26,684 bases of DNA from a virus. The stretch spans positions 1-26,684 of IMG/VR virus record IMGVR_UViG_3300027736_000216; one strand, given 5' to 3'. Each line of letters begins with the position of its first letter. Positions within the stretch are counted from its first letter, which is position 1. The translations under genes and the position numbers were made by a program. This document shows positions 6,504 through 13,382 of the stretch, one piece after another. The notes under the pieces are model-generated. The model worked only from the letters and a program-made list of their open reading frames with translations, was not told the DNA's origin and searched no databases.

Positions 6504-7788
6504 CTTTCTCTTTGAGCATGACCGCGCCATGATCTTGGCGCCAGTGGGTGCGGGTAAGACCGCCATCACACTGACGGCCATGTGGGAAATGATCCGCGAC
6601 GGGCATGTCAAGCGCTGGCTGGTGCTGGCGCCCAAGCGCGTCTGCACCGACGTGTGGCCAGTCGAGCGCCCCAAATGGGCAGACCGCTTGAGCATGAATT
6701 TGTGCGTTGGGACACCAAAACAGCGCTTAGACGCCCTTAAAAGCCCCGCCCAAGTGGTTGTGACCAACTACGACAACTTGCAGTGGCTGGCCGAGCAGAA
6801 GCTAAACTTTGACGGCGTGGTGTTTGACGAACTGACGCGCCTGAAGAACCCATCCGGCACACGCTTCAAAGCGTTCCTCAAAGTGGTTGACCCCATGACC
6901 GTTCGCTGGGGCTTGACCGGCTCGTTCACCAGCAACGGCCTTGAAGACGTCTTTGGCCAGTGCAAGATCGTCGATCAGTCATTGCTAGGGCGCAGCAAAG
7001 GCGCGTTCATGCAGACGTACTTTGTGCTGATTAACAAGGAGTTTGGCGAATGGGCGCCGCGTGTAGGGTCGCTTGAGAAGGTAATGAACGTGATCAAGCC
7101 TGCCACATTTGTCTTAGAAGCAGGTGAGTATAAGGACAAGTTGCCGCCTTTACATACTGTGGAACTGGCCTGCACCATGGATCTGACGCCCTACAACACG
7201 ATGAAGAAAGACTTTGTGTTGGAAGGCATCACAGCCGTCAACGCCGCCGTTGTTACGGGCAAGCTACAACAACTGGCGTCGGGGTTTGTTTACGACACAA
7301 AGACCACGCCGTCTGACTCACCAGGCAAGTTTAAATCCACCCAGCGCCCGATTTGGTACAGCCTGCACAAGTTTGAACGCCTTGAAGAATTACTTGACGA
7401 GAACCAGCATGCCAACACTATTATTGTGTACAACTACCAAGAAGAACTTGCCGAACTCAAGCGACGCTTTGGACACTTACAAACCCTTGACGATACCGAC
7501 GCCATCAAGCGATGGAATGATGGAAAAATCAGGCTACTGGCCGTCCATCCGAAGTCAGCAGGCCACGGCCTCAACCTCCAACACGGCGGCTGTCACATGG
7601 TGTTTTTGTCATTGCCGTGGAGTTTGGAACTATACGAACAGACCATTGGTCGTTTGCACCGCAGCGGGCAGAAACACGCTGTGTGGTGCTACGTGATGCT
7701 GACCAGTAAAACGGTAGACGAAAAAATTTGGGCGGCCTTGCATGACAAGCGCGCCATATCTGACATTGCAATGGAGGAACTTAAATAA
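6466..7788 (+). CDS. SNF2/DEAD-type DNA helicase
   Basis: A 440-aa superfamily 2 ATPase. Residues seen: RPYQ near the N-terminus (Q8, Q-motif position), Walker A APVGAGKT at 25-32, motif II DEL at 121-123 followed by TRLKNP, as in SNF2 proteins, and motif VI QTIGRLHRSGQ beginning at residue 392 with arginines 396 and 399. Phage members remodel or branch-migrate DNA during replication and recombination. They lack the extra chromatin domains of eukaryotic SNF2. ATG 6466 is preferred over TTG 6463; both share the AAGGA at 6453-6457 inside the VRR-NUC gene. Its TAA overlaps the ATG of the 30-codon gene (TAATG). With VRR-NUC it probably forms a helicase-nuclease pair. Confidence 0.93.
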   Translation: MVSLRPYQETAADFLFEHDRAMILAPVGAGKTAITLTAMWEMIRDGHVKRWLVLAPKRVCTDVWPVERPKWADRLSMNLCVGTPKQRLDALKSPAQVVVTNYDNLQWLAEQKLNFDGVVFDELTRLKNPSGTRFKAFLKVVDPMTVRWGLTGSFTSNGLEDVFGQCKIVDQSLLGRSKGAFMQTYFVLINKEFGEWAPRVGSLEKVMNVIKPATFVLEAGEYKDKLPPLHTVELACTMDLTPYNTMKKDFVLEGITAVNAAVVTGKLQQLASGFVYDTKTTPSDSPGKFKSTQRPIWYSLHKFERLEELLDENQHANTIIVYNYQEELAELKRRFGHLQTLDDTDAIKRWNDGKIRLLAVHPKSAGHGLNLQHGGCHMVFLSLPWSLELYEQTIGRLHRSGQKHAVWCYVMLTSKTVDEKIWAALHDKRAISDIAMEELK

Positions 7789-7880
7789 TGTGGCCATTCC
7801 CGCCTTTTCCAAACCCCAAAGACAAGGGCAACAAAGTGCCCAAGTTCAACCCCGATAACCATGAGGACGCACCAAGATGA
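7788..7880 (+). CDS. Microprotein, 30 aa, proline-rich N-terminus
   Basis: A 30-codon frame starts within the helicase stop (TAATG) and ends in an ATGA overlap with the next gene. A GGAGG lies about ten bases upstream. The first ten residues are aromatic and proline-rich (MWPFPPFPNP); the rest is charged. No domain is recognisable. It fills the space between two genes exactly, and both junctions look like translational coupling. It could also be just a coupling spacer. Confidence 0.5.
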   Translation: MWPFPPFPNPKDKGNKVPKFNPDNHEDAPR

Positions 7881-8035
7881 AACAAAATGACGATGACATT
7901 CAGGAATATGTCCGCCCTTGGAAAAAGTTGACCGATGATGAGATTGATAACATTTGGCACAAAACTTCGCCGTATTACAACGAAAACGATTTTGCCAGAG
8001 CTATTGAACAAGCTTTAAAGGAGCGCAACACATGA
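7877..8035 (+). CDS. Small phage protein, 52 aa
   Basis: Starts in an ATGA overlap with the 30-codon gene and ends in another ATGA overlap with the glutaredoxin-like gene. The protein is acidic at the N-terminus (NDDDIQE). It then carries LTDDEIDNIW and a C-terminal amphipathic helix, DFARAIEQALKERN. I recall this helical pattern (DDEID...FARAIE.AL) from small early genes of proteobacterial phages, without an assigned function. The tight junctions on both sides make it very likely to be translated. Confidence 0.75.
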   Translation: MKQNDDDIQEYVRPWKKLTDDEIDNIWHKTSPYYNENDFARAIEQALKERNT

Positions 8036-8298
8036 TCCACACCGACGAAGACGACGAGTTTGACCGCATTGAGCGTGAAAACATTATGAAAGGGCAACCT
8101 TATTATTGGAAAACCATGGAAGTAGTGATCTACACCAAGCGCAAATGCCCTGATTGCACGGAAGTCAAACAGCTTTTGAGGGCTAAGAACATTAACTATG
8201 TTGAGATGGACATGGAGTCTAGCCCTGACTTACCCCATATTTTTATCAATGGCAAGCGCGTCAATGGCTTGGCCGGACTACAGGAAGCACTCAAATGA
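8032..8298 (+). CDS. Glutaredoxin-like protein with N-terminal extension
   Basis: The thioredoxin-fold core begins at about residue 29 (MEVVIYTKRKCPDC), with the redox pair C39-x-x-C42. The family's cis-proline loop is at P68 (LPHIFING), followed by NGLAGLQEAL, the glycine pair and last helix of glutaredoxins. A phage glutaredoxin would reduce ribonucleotide reductase or other disulfides; no reductase gene is in the window. The first 28 residues are acidic and not part of the fold. ATG 8032 is still preferred because AAAGGAG lies eight bases upstream and it overlaps the previous stop. A start at residue 29 has only a weak GGAAAA site. CPDC differs from the classical CPYC. Confidence 0.87.
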   Translation: MIHTDEDDEFDRIERENIMKGQPYYWKTMEVVIYTKRKCPDCTEVKQLLRAKNINYVEMDMESSPDLPHIFINGKRVNGLAGLQEALK

Positions 8299-8456
8299 AA
8301 CGAATTGACCAATGGAAAGCCAAACTTAAAGTGGCCCACGCAGAACGGCGCATACGCGACCGAGAAGCCAACGCCGCAGTGCGGGCGCTTATGCGCGTGC
8401 GCGCAACAATTATTGACCTGGAGAGAAAAATTGACAAACACTTGGCGAAGCCTTAA
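8295..8456 (+). CDS. Small basic coiled-coil protein, 53 aa
   Basis: ATGA overlap with the glutaredoxin-like gene. The protein is almost wholly helical and highly basic (many K and R, with heptad-like alanine/leucine spacing), ending in IIDLERKIDKHLAKP. This fits a short coiled coil or nucleic-acid binder. No catalytic motif is seen. Its 3' end overlaps the next gene by 26 bases. Confidence 0.72.
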   Translation: MKRIDQWKAKLKVAHAERRIRDREANAAVRALMRVRATIIDLERKIDKHLAKP

Positions 8457-8619
8457 CAACGAACTTAGCAGGATGAGCGAGGAAGACGTCCTTATGCTGC
8501 TTAACGAGGAACGTGAGGGCGCAAAGCGCGTCACCATGCTTCAGCGCCTTCACCAGCGCTACAACACCCTGCGCGTAGCAAGGGAAAGATTAGAACTACT
8601 TAAAGGAGCAACACAATGA
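8431..8619 (+). CDS. Small helical phage protein, 62 aa (TTG start)
   Basis: The proposed start is TTG 8431 with GGAGAG five bases upstream, inside the preceding gene. The alternative is ATG 8473 (MSEEDVLM), which has no room for a ribosome binding site. The core, EEDVLMLLNEEREGAKRV then LHQRYNTLRVARER, is helical and resembles small phage proteins I have seen beside replication genes; function unknown. It ends in an ATGA overlap with the next gene. Confidence 0.7.
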   Translation: MTNTWRSLNNELSRMSEEDVLMLLNEEREGAKRVTMLQRLHQRYNTLRVARERLELLKGATQ

Positions 8620-8807
8620 TCAATTGGACACCCCCAGAAGGCACCAAAGTGACTTACCCAAGCAAGAGTCTGCAAGACCGCGCATTTAACTACCAGCGCG
8701 GCTCAGACGTGCAGGCGCTCTGGCGTGAGCATGGCTGGACACCGCCCAGCGAAGGCATGGTGCCCCCGCCCCCTGAGAAAGCGTTTGAGCTTAGGAGAGT
8801 CAGATAA
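8616..8807 (+). CDS. Small phage protein, 63 aa
   Basis: Start in an ATGA overlap with AAAGGAG upstream. The sequence contains DVQALWREHGWTPPSE, a short helix plus a proline turn that I recall from other proteobacterial phage early regions, then PPPPEKAFELRR. No known catalytic motif; the Pro-Pro segments suggest a binding role. Its TAA is immediately followed by the ATG of the next gene. Confidence 0.75.
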   Translation: MINWTPPEGTKVTYPSKSLQDRAFNYQRGSDVQALWREHGWTPPSEGMVPPPPEKAFELRRVR

Positions 8808-8987
8808 ATGCCGCGCCCCAAACCACCTGAACCTCTATTGGGACGACAAGTCCGAATGTCTGACAGACATTGGATGATCTTGCAAGAACTTGGGGGCGCT
8901 GAATGGCTGCGCAAACAACTGGATAAGAACGCCAAGATGCCGGCCAAGTATTACTCCACGTTTTTAAAGAAAGAAACCAATGACTAG
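8808..8987 (+). CDS. Small phage protein, 59 aa
   Basis: ATG follows the preceding TAA with no gap; AGGAGAG lies some ten bases upstream. The protein starts basic and proline-rich (MPRPKPPEPL). It then has VRMSDRHWMILQELGGAEWLRKQL, the recurrent R-[MS]-x-D-x-W...LGGxxWLR pattern of small phage proteins that look like ribbon-helix-helix or AbrB-sized DNA binders. The fold is my inference. It overlaps the next gene by 8 bases. Confidence 0.75.
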   Translation: MPRPKPPEPLLGRQVRMSDRHWMILQELGGAEWLRKQLDKNAKMPAKYYSTFLKKETND

Positions 8988-9165
8988 CGGATGGCGTAAA
9001 CGACAAATTCAAATGCCCAAGTTTGACATTTGGGAACGCGAAACTTTGGTTGACTTTGCCGGCGAGTGCTACGTCAAGCTGTGCGAGCAGGACGACATTA
9101 TTCAGCAGTTGCAATGCGACCTGAAGACGGCCATTGAGGCTTACAGGGCGCTAGCTAAGGAATAG
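8980..9165 (+). CDS. Small phage protein, 61 aa, last gene of the rightward operon
   Basis: ATG 8980 lies inside the end of the previous gene. An internal ATG at 9013 is possible but has no better ribosome site. The body is a long helix (RETLVDFAGECYVKLCEQDDIIQQLQCDLKTA, split here only as pattern), with three cysteines and coiled-coil spacing. No function known. It ends convergently with the endolysin gene: the two reading frames overlap by 15 bases, and its TAG (9163-9165) lies in the right arm of a short dyad. Confidence 0.75.
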   Translation: MTSGWRKRQIQMPKFDIWERETLVDFAGECYVKLCEQDDIIQQLQCDLKTAIEAYRALAKE

Positions 9166-9168
9166 CGC
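9148..9168. terminator. Dyad spanning both stop codons at the convergent junction
   Basis: GCGCTA (9148-9153) and TAGCGC (9163-9168) form a perfect 6-bp inverted repeat with a 9-base loop. The left arm contains the endolysin stop (complement of CTA), and the right arm contains the TAG of the rightward operon. A short GC-rich hairpin can form in both transcripts, but no T-run follows on either side, so intrinsic termination would be weak. Confidence 0.3.
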
Positions 9169-9627
9169 GCGCTCGTCTATGCGGCGGTTTTGCAAGCCTT
9201 TTAAGACCTTGCCACCACCCATGCAGTATTTTAAAAGTTCTTCGGCTGCGCCTTCTTTGTCAAGCCGAAGAACTTTTTGACGAAGCGTCGAACGCTGTAG
9301 TGTTCCCAGACCGACATTAAAACTAAAAGACACAAGGCCATCAAACATCCCTTGTGTAAGAGGGACAGGGCAGAAACGCTCCACGCCTCGCTCAAAGCGA
9401 TCCAGATCGATTCGAAGAATTGCATCTACTTCGTCTTTTGAAAACGCTCGGTTATCTTCTGGGTAAAGCGCATAAGCGCCTCTTTGATCGATTGGCATCT
9501 TGCCTTGATTTGGGTAAAGAACATGGCCTACTCCTATTGTCCACAGCTTTGCTGGGCACTGGTATGGTTTAAATCGAACACCCTCATGGTGCTTGATCAT
9601 CTCAATGGCTTTGGGCGAGACATTCAT
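9151..9627 (-). CDS. Endolysin, GH24 lysozyme (T4/P22-type muramidase)
   Basis: This 158-aa protein is the standard size for phage GH24 lysozymes, which cleave the MurNAc-GlcNAc bond of peptidoglycan. The catalytic region is HHEGVRFKPY then TIGVGH. The triad positions hold E15, C24 and T30, the E-8-C-5-T form, with cysteine in place of the usual aspartate. This form is known among phage endolysins. There is no signal peptide or SAR segment, so release depends on the holin encoded just upstream. The start overlaps the holin gene stop (ATGA). It is the last gene of the leftward late operon. Confidence 0.95.
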   Translation of the reverse strand: MNVSPKAIEMIKHHEGVRFKPYQCPAKLWTIGVGHVLYPNQGKMPIDQRGAYALYPEDNRAFSKDEVDAILRIDLDRFERGVERFCPVPLTQGMFDGLVSFSFNVGLGTLQRSTLRQKVLRLDKEGAAEELLKYCMGGGKVLKGLQNRRIDERALFLS

Positions 9628-10139
9628 TTGCCAAACGCCCGACCGCCAAAGTGGAACGCTATGATGCTGGCAAACAGCGCTTGGGTGTCAGAGTCCCATA
9701 GCATGTCAGCCAACTCTGTAAAGGCCACGCCTCGGTTCCAGCCGTAGGCGAACAGGCCAACGTCAACAAAGACTAACAGAAAAAAGAACCCATAGGTAAT
9801 AACTGGGCGAACGCTGGCGCGAAGGTTCTTCATCCAAGTGGACGTGCCTTCGTTCAGGCTTGTGTCATGGGCGTAAATGGCTTGCATCTCGGCCTGTTGC
9901 GCGCCAATGATGGCTTGGCTAGTGGCCGCCGCGCTTTCGGTTTCCAACTGCTCAGAACGGATATGCTCGATGCGCTCTTGGGCCTCAAAGCCCGCTTTGC
10001 GCAGCTCAAGCTCACGGGTGATCTGCATTTGAGCCAGTGCCAGCTCATGCAGCTTGTCGGCGCGGTCTTGAAAAAAATCCAACAACTTGGGCAGACCACC
10101 CATCAAAAATGAAATAAGTGTAGATAGTAGTGTCAACAT
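9624..10139 (-). CDS. Holin-like membrane protein (three-TM, GTA-holin type)
   Basis: The 171-aa protein has a short hydrophobic N-terminus (residues 2-22) and a long charged coiled-coil stretch (about 25-90). A WMKNLRASVRPVITY box leads into a strong membrane helix (112-133), and a C-terminal hydrophobic segment ends FGGRAFGK. This matches the three-TM holin family described for gene transfer agents and many podophages. The RASVRP box and the terminal FGxR are the recognisable parts. Position directly before the endolysin supports the role of making the inner-membrane hole. It begins in a TAATG overlap with the 104-aa gene. Confidence 0.85.
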   Translation of the reverse strand: MLTLLSTLISFLMGGLPKLLDFFQDRADKLHELALAQMQITRELELRKAGFEAQERIEHIRSEQLETESAAATSQAIIGAQQAEMQAIYAHDTSLNEGTSTWMKNLRASVRPVITYGFFFLLVFVDVGLFAYGWNRGVAFTELADMLWDSDTQALFASIIAFHFGGRAFGK

Positions 10140-10453
10140 TATTTTCGCTCCAATTTAGTTTCAATGATGGCAATTTTTTGGCGGTTGTATTGGATGTCGT
10201 CACGGTTCTTTTGGATTTCTAACGACAAGTCTTGGCGCAATCGTTCGCGCGCCAGTTCAGCGCCGGTGTTAGTGGCTTGCTTGTTGTCGCTGGTTACGAC
10301 TAAACTAATCTTGCTGTTCAAGATCGTTACTTCGTGCGCCAGATTGGATAGTGAAGACATAAGGTATACCACGCATGAAAACAGCAATGGCAGGAGGGCA
10401 AACGTGATCTTCTCAATCAAAGCGCTTTTTGCAGATTCTTTTTCATCACTCAT
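10139..10453 (-). CDS. Single-TM coiled-coil protein, lysis-cassette member (104 aa)
   Basis: The N-terminus is charged (MSDEKESAKS...EK) and is followed by a membrane helix at about residues 16-34. A long charged, heptad-like helix then runs to the C-terminus. With N-in topology, the coiled coil would be periplasmic, the plan of an inner-membrane spanin (Rz). It lies before rather than after the endolysin, and I see no Rz1-type lipoprotein in any frame. It could equally be an antiholin or a virion protein. It overlaps the 57-aa gene (ATGA) and the holin (TAATG). Confidence 0.8.
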   Translation of the reverse strand: MSDEKESAKSALIEKITFALLPLLFSCVVYLMSSLSNLAHEVTILNSKISLVVTSDNKQATNTGAELARERLRQDLSLEIQKNRDDIQYNRQKIAIIETKLERK

Positions 10454-10623
10454 AGTCCAATCATCCCTAGTAGTTTATTGACAATCTTATTTGACAAGTC
10501 GTCAGGCAGGAAGCGAAGCAGTCCAAGCACCCACCAAGCGATGCACAAGCGTACAAACACTTTGAGAAACAGGTCAAATTGCTTTTGGTACTCATTCACC
10601 GCCCACACCTTGATCGGGCGCAT
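10450..10623 (-). CDS. Small single-TM protein, 57 aa
   Basis: Read directly from the sequence. ATG 10623 lies 28 bases inside the end of the 164-aa gene, and the TGA overlaps the ATG of the 104-aa gene. The protein has a basic, short N-terminus and a membrane helix with two adjacent tryptophans (CIAWWVLGLL, about residues 18-40). A short polar tail with DDLSNKIVNKLLG follows. The Shine-Dalgarno is poor. Size and topology fit a holin, antiholin or anchoring peptide. Without it the late operon would have a 142-base gap, which is unusual here. Confidence 0.68.
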   Translation of the reverse strand: MRPIKVWAVNEYQKQFDLFLKVFVRLCIAWWVLGLLRFLPDDLSNKIVNKLLGMIGL

Positions 10624-11090
10624 ATATCGCTAATCTCAGCAATACCCCAACCAACAGCGCCAATTAACATAACGATGACAACAATACCAACCGCCCACGC
10701 CATCTGCTCGGCTTCATCTTCTTTGCGTTTCTTTTCGTCAACCTTGGCTTGGCGCGCTAGATGCGCATCTTCAACGTCCATCTGTTGCTGGCGTTCTTTA
10801 ATTTTGTTCCACACGTCTACGCGGCCCGTGGCTTGAAAGAGCAACATCAACTCAGCTTCAAAACGTCTGGCCTCATCAAGCACCATCTCAATTTGCAGTG
10901 CTACGCCAAGGTTAGACTTGTTGCCAGAGCGCTTGGCCTCAACCATGGATCTGGTGGCCACGCTTTTGGCGTCAAACAACTTGGCGATCATAGGCGCTAG
11001 GCCCGCTAGATCGTTAGCAACCTTGCTTGCCTTTTTGACAAGTCCAATCGCGCTTTGTAGCCCTTCTAGGGCGATTAAGGGATCTATCAT
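10596..11090 (-). CDS. Membrane protein with helical N-terminal domain (164 aa)
   Basis: The N-terminal two thirds is helical: LIALEGLQSAIGLVKKASKV, a second helix after LAGLAPMIAKLFDAK, then a charged region with QQQMDVEDAHLARQ. A single strong membrane helix lies near the C-terminus (AWAVGIVVIVMLIGAVGWGI, about 129-149). I recall similar proteins next to the lysis genes of marine and freshwater podophages, where the role is unassigned; tail-length or DNA-ejection membrane factors are alternatives. The start overlaps the 43-aa gene by 4 bases. Confidence 0.82.
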   Translation of the reverse strand: MIDPLIALEGLQSAIGLVKKASKVANDLAGLAPMIAKLFDAKSVATRSMVEAKRSGNKSNLGVALQIEMVLDEARRFEAELMLLFQATGRVDVWNKIKERQQQMDVEDAHLARQAKVDEKKRKEDEAEQMAWAVGIVVIVMLIGAVGWGIAEISDICARSRCGR

Positions 11091-11218
11091 TTTCGCTCAA
11101 CCTTTTCCCACTTAAGGCATACTACTTTGCGATTGTATACATCACCTGTCCACGCCCACCGCACACAGCGGTATTCAGAAACTTGTGGTATTAACATCAC
11201 CACAAGAAGCCAACTCAT
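11087..11218 (-). CDS. Small phage protein, 43 aa
   Basis: Read directly from the sequence. ATG 11218 overlaps the preceding TGA (ATGA), and its own TGA overlaps the next ATG. It starts hydrophobic (MSWLLVVMLIPQ) and continues with RCVRWAWTGDVYNRKVVCLKW, holding two cysteines 17 residues apart around a WTGDVYNR core. I have seen that core in other phage proteins of this size. The hydrophobic start is too short for a sure membrane helix, and there is no lipobox. Function unknown. Confidence 0.72.
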   Translation of the reverse strand: MSWLLVVMLIPQVSEYRCVRWAWTGDVYNRKVVCLKWEKVERK

Positions 11219-11436
11219 TTATCCACTTTATTGTCTAGTTTATCAAAAATCTTACCAAGCATTTCTTTAACTTCACGCATGTCAGCGCGGTAATCATCGC
11301 GGGTGACGTAGTTCAAAGGCATGGCTCGAACATCTGTGTCCAAGCGCTCCAGTGATCGGTAGATGTTGTTCAGCACCCAGCCACCTAAGAACCCTGCAAG
11401 ACTGACCGCAATGTTGAATAAAACTTGAGATTCCAT
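11215..11436 (-). CDS. Single-TM protein with short coiled coil, 73 aa
   Basis: Begins in a TAATG overlap with the 648-aa gene. The N-terminal membrane segment is residues 5-24 (VLFNIAVSLAGFLGGWVLNN). An amphipathic, charged helix follows, ending KEMLGKIFDKLDNKVDK. Small proteins of this plan precede endolysins in several podophages and are often labelled holin or antiholin without testing. The cytoplasmic or periplasmic side of the coiled coil cannot be decided here. Confidence 0.78.
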   Translation of the reverse strand: MESQVLFNIAVSLAGFLGGWVLNNIYRSLERLDTDVRAMPLNYVTRDDYRADMREVKEMLGKIFDKLDNKVDK

Positions 11437-13382
11437 TATGGGTTGGCCATTCCGGTTAAATCAACGCGGTATGGCGCTAAAGCATTTTTATCCTGTACTT
11501 CAGGCGCAAGCGCGTTTGCGCTTAATCCTAACGCAGTTAACTTAGCGGGGCTTAACCGACCTTGGGCATCGCCAATCGCACGTAAAACTTCATTGCGCTC
11601 TTTAAACGGGATTTTGTTTAACAAGGTAGAAAGACTTTTACCACTTTCAAACGCGTCAGTTAAAAGACCGATTGTTTTTTCGTTAACTTTGCCTTCAAGC
11701 AATGACGTTGTCTCGCGTGCAATCGCCGCTTTGGCGTCGATAAAGTTAGGGATAAACTTCTTAGCGCTTTGTGAGTTGCGGCTTAAAATTTCCGTTAACG
11801 CATTTTGACCTGCTTTAGCTTGCGTAGCCATTTGCACTTCGCGCGTCATTTCACCAGCGACTTTTTGTACCGCGCCCATTTGTGGTTCAGTCAAAACTTG
11901 ACCTAATTCAGTGTAACGCGGCTGACCAGTTGAGCGCTTTAAAAGTGCTTCTTCACCACGTCCAAGGGCGTTTAAAAATGGTTGAACACGTTCGCCGCCA
12001 CCTGGCTTTTGAAGCACAGAAAGCATTTCGTTAAGAACTTGTGCTTGGTTAACAGGCTCAGACATTTTTGCAAAAGTTTGCCGAGCCGCGCCATAAACAG
12101 GTAATACTTCAGGGCTTTCAATTACTTTTAAATAATCTGTCAATACGTTTCTAGCGGCGGCTTGTGTGTCTTTGCCAATGCCGCTAGCGGGCGACGCATT
12201 TGCAATATCTGACAACGCACGTTTAATATAGTGCAACGATTCGCCAGAAATGGCCGCAGTTGTAGCGGGGGCGGTTCGTGTAAAAGGTTGACCTCCCGCA
12301 GTAACCAGCCCTGTTGGGATTTCTTGCGCAACTTTAGTTTCGCCAATAATAAATGGACGGCTATCCATTCTTGCAATTTCAGCGGCTTTTTCTAACGTCC
12401 CAATCGGGAGTCGTTCAAATACGCTTTGCAATTCAGGGCTTACTTGTGCAGCGGCTTTATTTGCCGCTTGATACAACGGTTCAGTTGCTTGCTTACGCGC
12501 GGCAGTAGCCGCCACTTTATCAGGCGTAACTGTTTGAATGGCGGCTTCACGGCCTCGAATTTCAGCTTGTTGTTTAGGAAAAAACTTTTGCGTCCCTGCA
12601 AGTGTAGATTCGACATCAGCGGCCAAAGCCTGCATGGCTGGCGCGCGTTCAGTAACACCTGAAATTGCTTGTGCGGCGGTAAGATTTGACGGCGCATTTA
12701 TTGCGGCTGTGCGGATGTCTTCTAGCGCTGGCCCTGCGGCTTCGCGGGCAATTCTAGCGGCTTTTTGCGCGGGGAGTTCGCCTTTAAGGGCTTCTACCGT
12801 TTTACCTATCGCAGACGCAACAGGCGCGCCTGCCTTGGTAACGCCCGCAACAACAGGCGTCATAGGGTTAGTTATATTGGCCGCGCTAGTTAAAATCTTA
12901 GATACGCCGGGCGCCATTCTTGTTGTAGCCGCCGCGCCACCAGAAAACAAGGTAGACATGTCTGCCGCCGCGCCTACTGGGTCAGTAGCAAGCGTATTTT
13001 TTAACCCTTCAATACTGCCATAGCGCTCTTTGAACATGCCGCCAACAGCGTTAGCAACTTTAACCGCCTGTTGCGCGGCTTCTGGGTGCGCGTCAAATTG
13101 ATTGACAAAATCAACAACATTCTTAGGTAGCACGTTTTGAAGCGCGCCAGCACCAATGTCAAGCACGCCCTTGGCGGTTTGTATGGGGCTAGTAACCGCT
13201 TCAACAACGCCACCAAAAAACTTTTGCGCGCTTGTACCAACATTAGCCAAGGCTTCGCCGGGCACGTCAGACCAAGCGCGGCGGGGGCCGGGGATGCCGC
13301 CACCGCTTGGTATTGGCTTTGCCGTACTAAGATCAAATCCACCAGTTGCGACTGGCGCGGCGGTGCTAAGATCAAAAGCCAT
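11436..13382 (-). CDS. Large helical virion protein, candidate DNA-ejection (pilot) protein (648 aa)
   Basis: A long, alanine-rich, mostly helical protein with no enzyme motif. The N-terminus carries two copies of FDLSTA(A/K)P at residues 3-10 and 16-23 joined by Gly/Ser turns. A proline/glycine segment follows, then glycine-alanine hydrophobic stretches at about 140-200 (GAAATTRMAPGVSKIL, PMTPVVAGVTKAGAPVASAIG) that might insert in a membrane. It is the last of three large genes after the tail genes, the place of P22 gp7, gp20 and gp16, whose products enter the cell with the DNA. The role is inferred from synteny and composition. It starts in a TAATG overlap with the 500-aa gene. Confidence 0.82.
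   Translation of the reverse strand: MAFDLSTAAPVATGGFDLSTAKPIPSGGGIPGPRRAWSDVPGEALANVGTSAQKFFGGVVEAVTSPIQTAKGVLDIGAGALQNVLPKNVVDFVNQFDAHPEAAQQAVKVANAVGGMFKERYGSIEGLKNTLATDPVGAAADMSTLFSGGAAATTRMAPGVSKILTSAANITNPMTPVVAGVTKAGAPVASAIGKTVEALKGELPAQKAARIAREAAGPALEDIRTAAINAPSNLTAAQAISGVTERAPAMQALAADVESTLAGTQKFFPKQQAEIRGREAAIQTVTPDKVAATAARKQATEPLYQAANKAAAQVSPELQSVFERLPIGTLEKAAEIARMDSRPFIIGETKVAQEIPTGLVTAGGQPFTRTAPATTAAISGESLHYIKRALSDIANASPASGIGKDTQAAARNVLTDYLKVIESPEVLPVYGAARQTFAKMSEPVNQAQVLNEMLSVLQKPGGGERVQPFLNALGRGEEALLKRSTGQPRYTELGQVLTEPQMGAVQKVAGEMTREVQMATQAKAGQNALTEILSRNSQSAKKFIPNFIDAKAAIARETTSLLEGKVNEKTIGLLTDAFESGKSLSTLLNKIPFKERNEVLRAIGDAQGRLSPAKLTALGLSANALAPEVQDKNALAPYRVDLTGMANP

Noticed and set aside
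7214-7696. 160-codon plus-strand frame within the helicase gene
   Set aside because: Overlaps helicase motif regions in another frame, has no ribosome site and no recognisable domain.
9624-10453. Embedded Rz1-type lipoprotein within the lysis genes
   Set aside because: No frame showed a signal peptide with lipobox cysteine; the 81-codon frame at 9854-10099 is cysteine- and serine-rich shadow coding.
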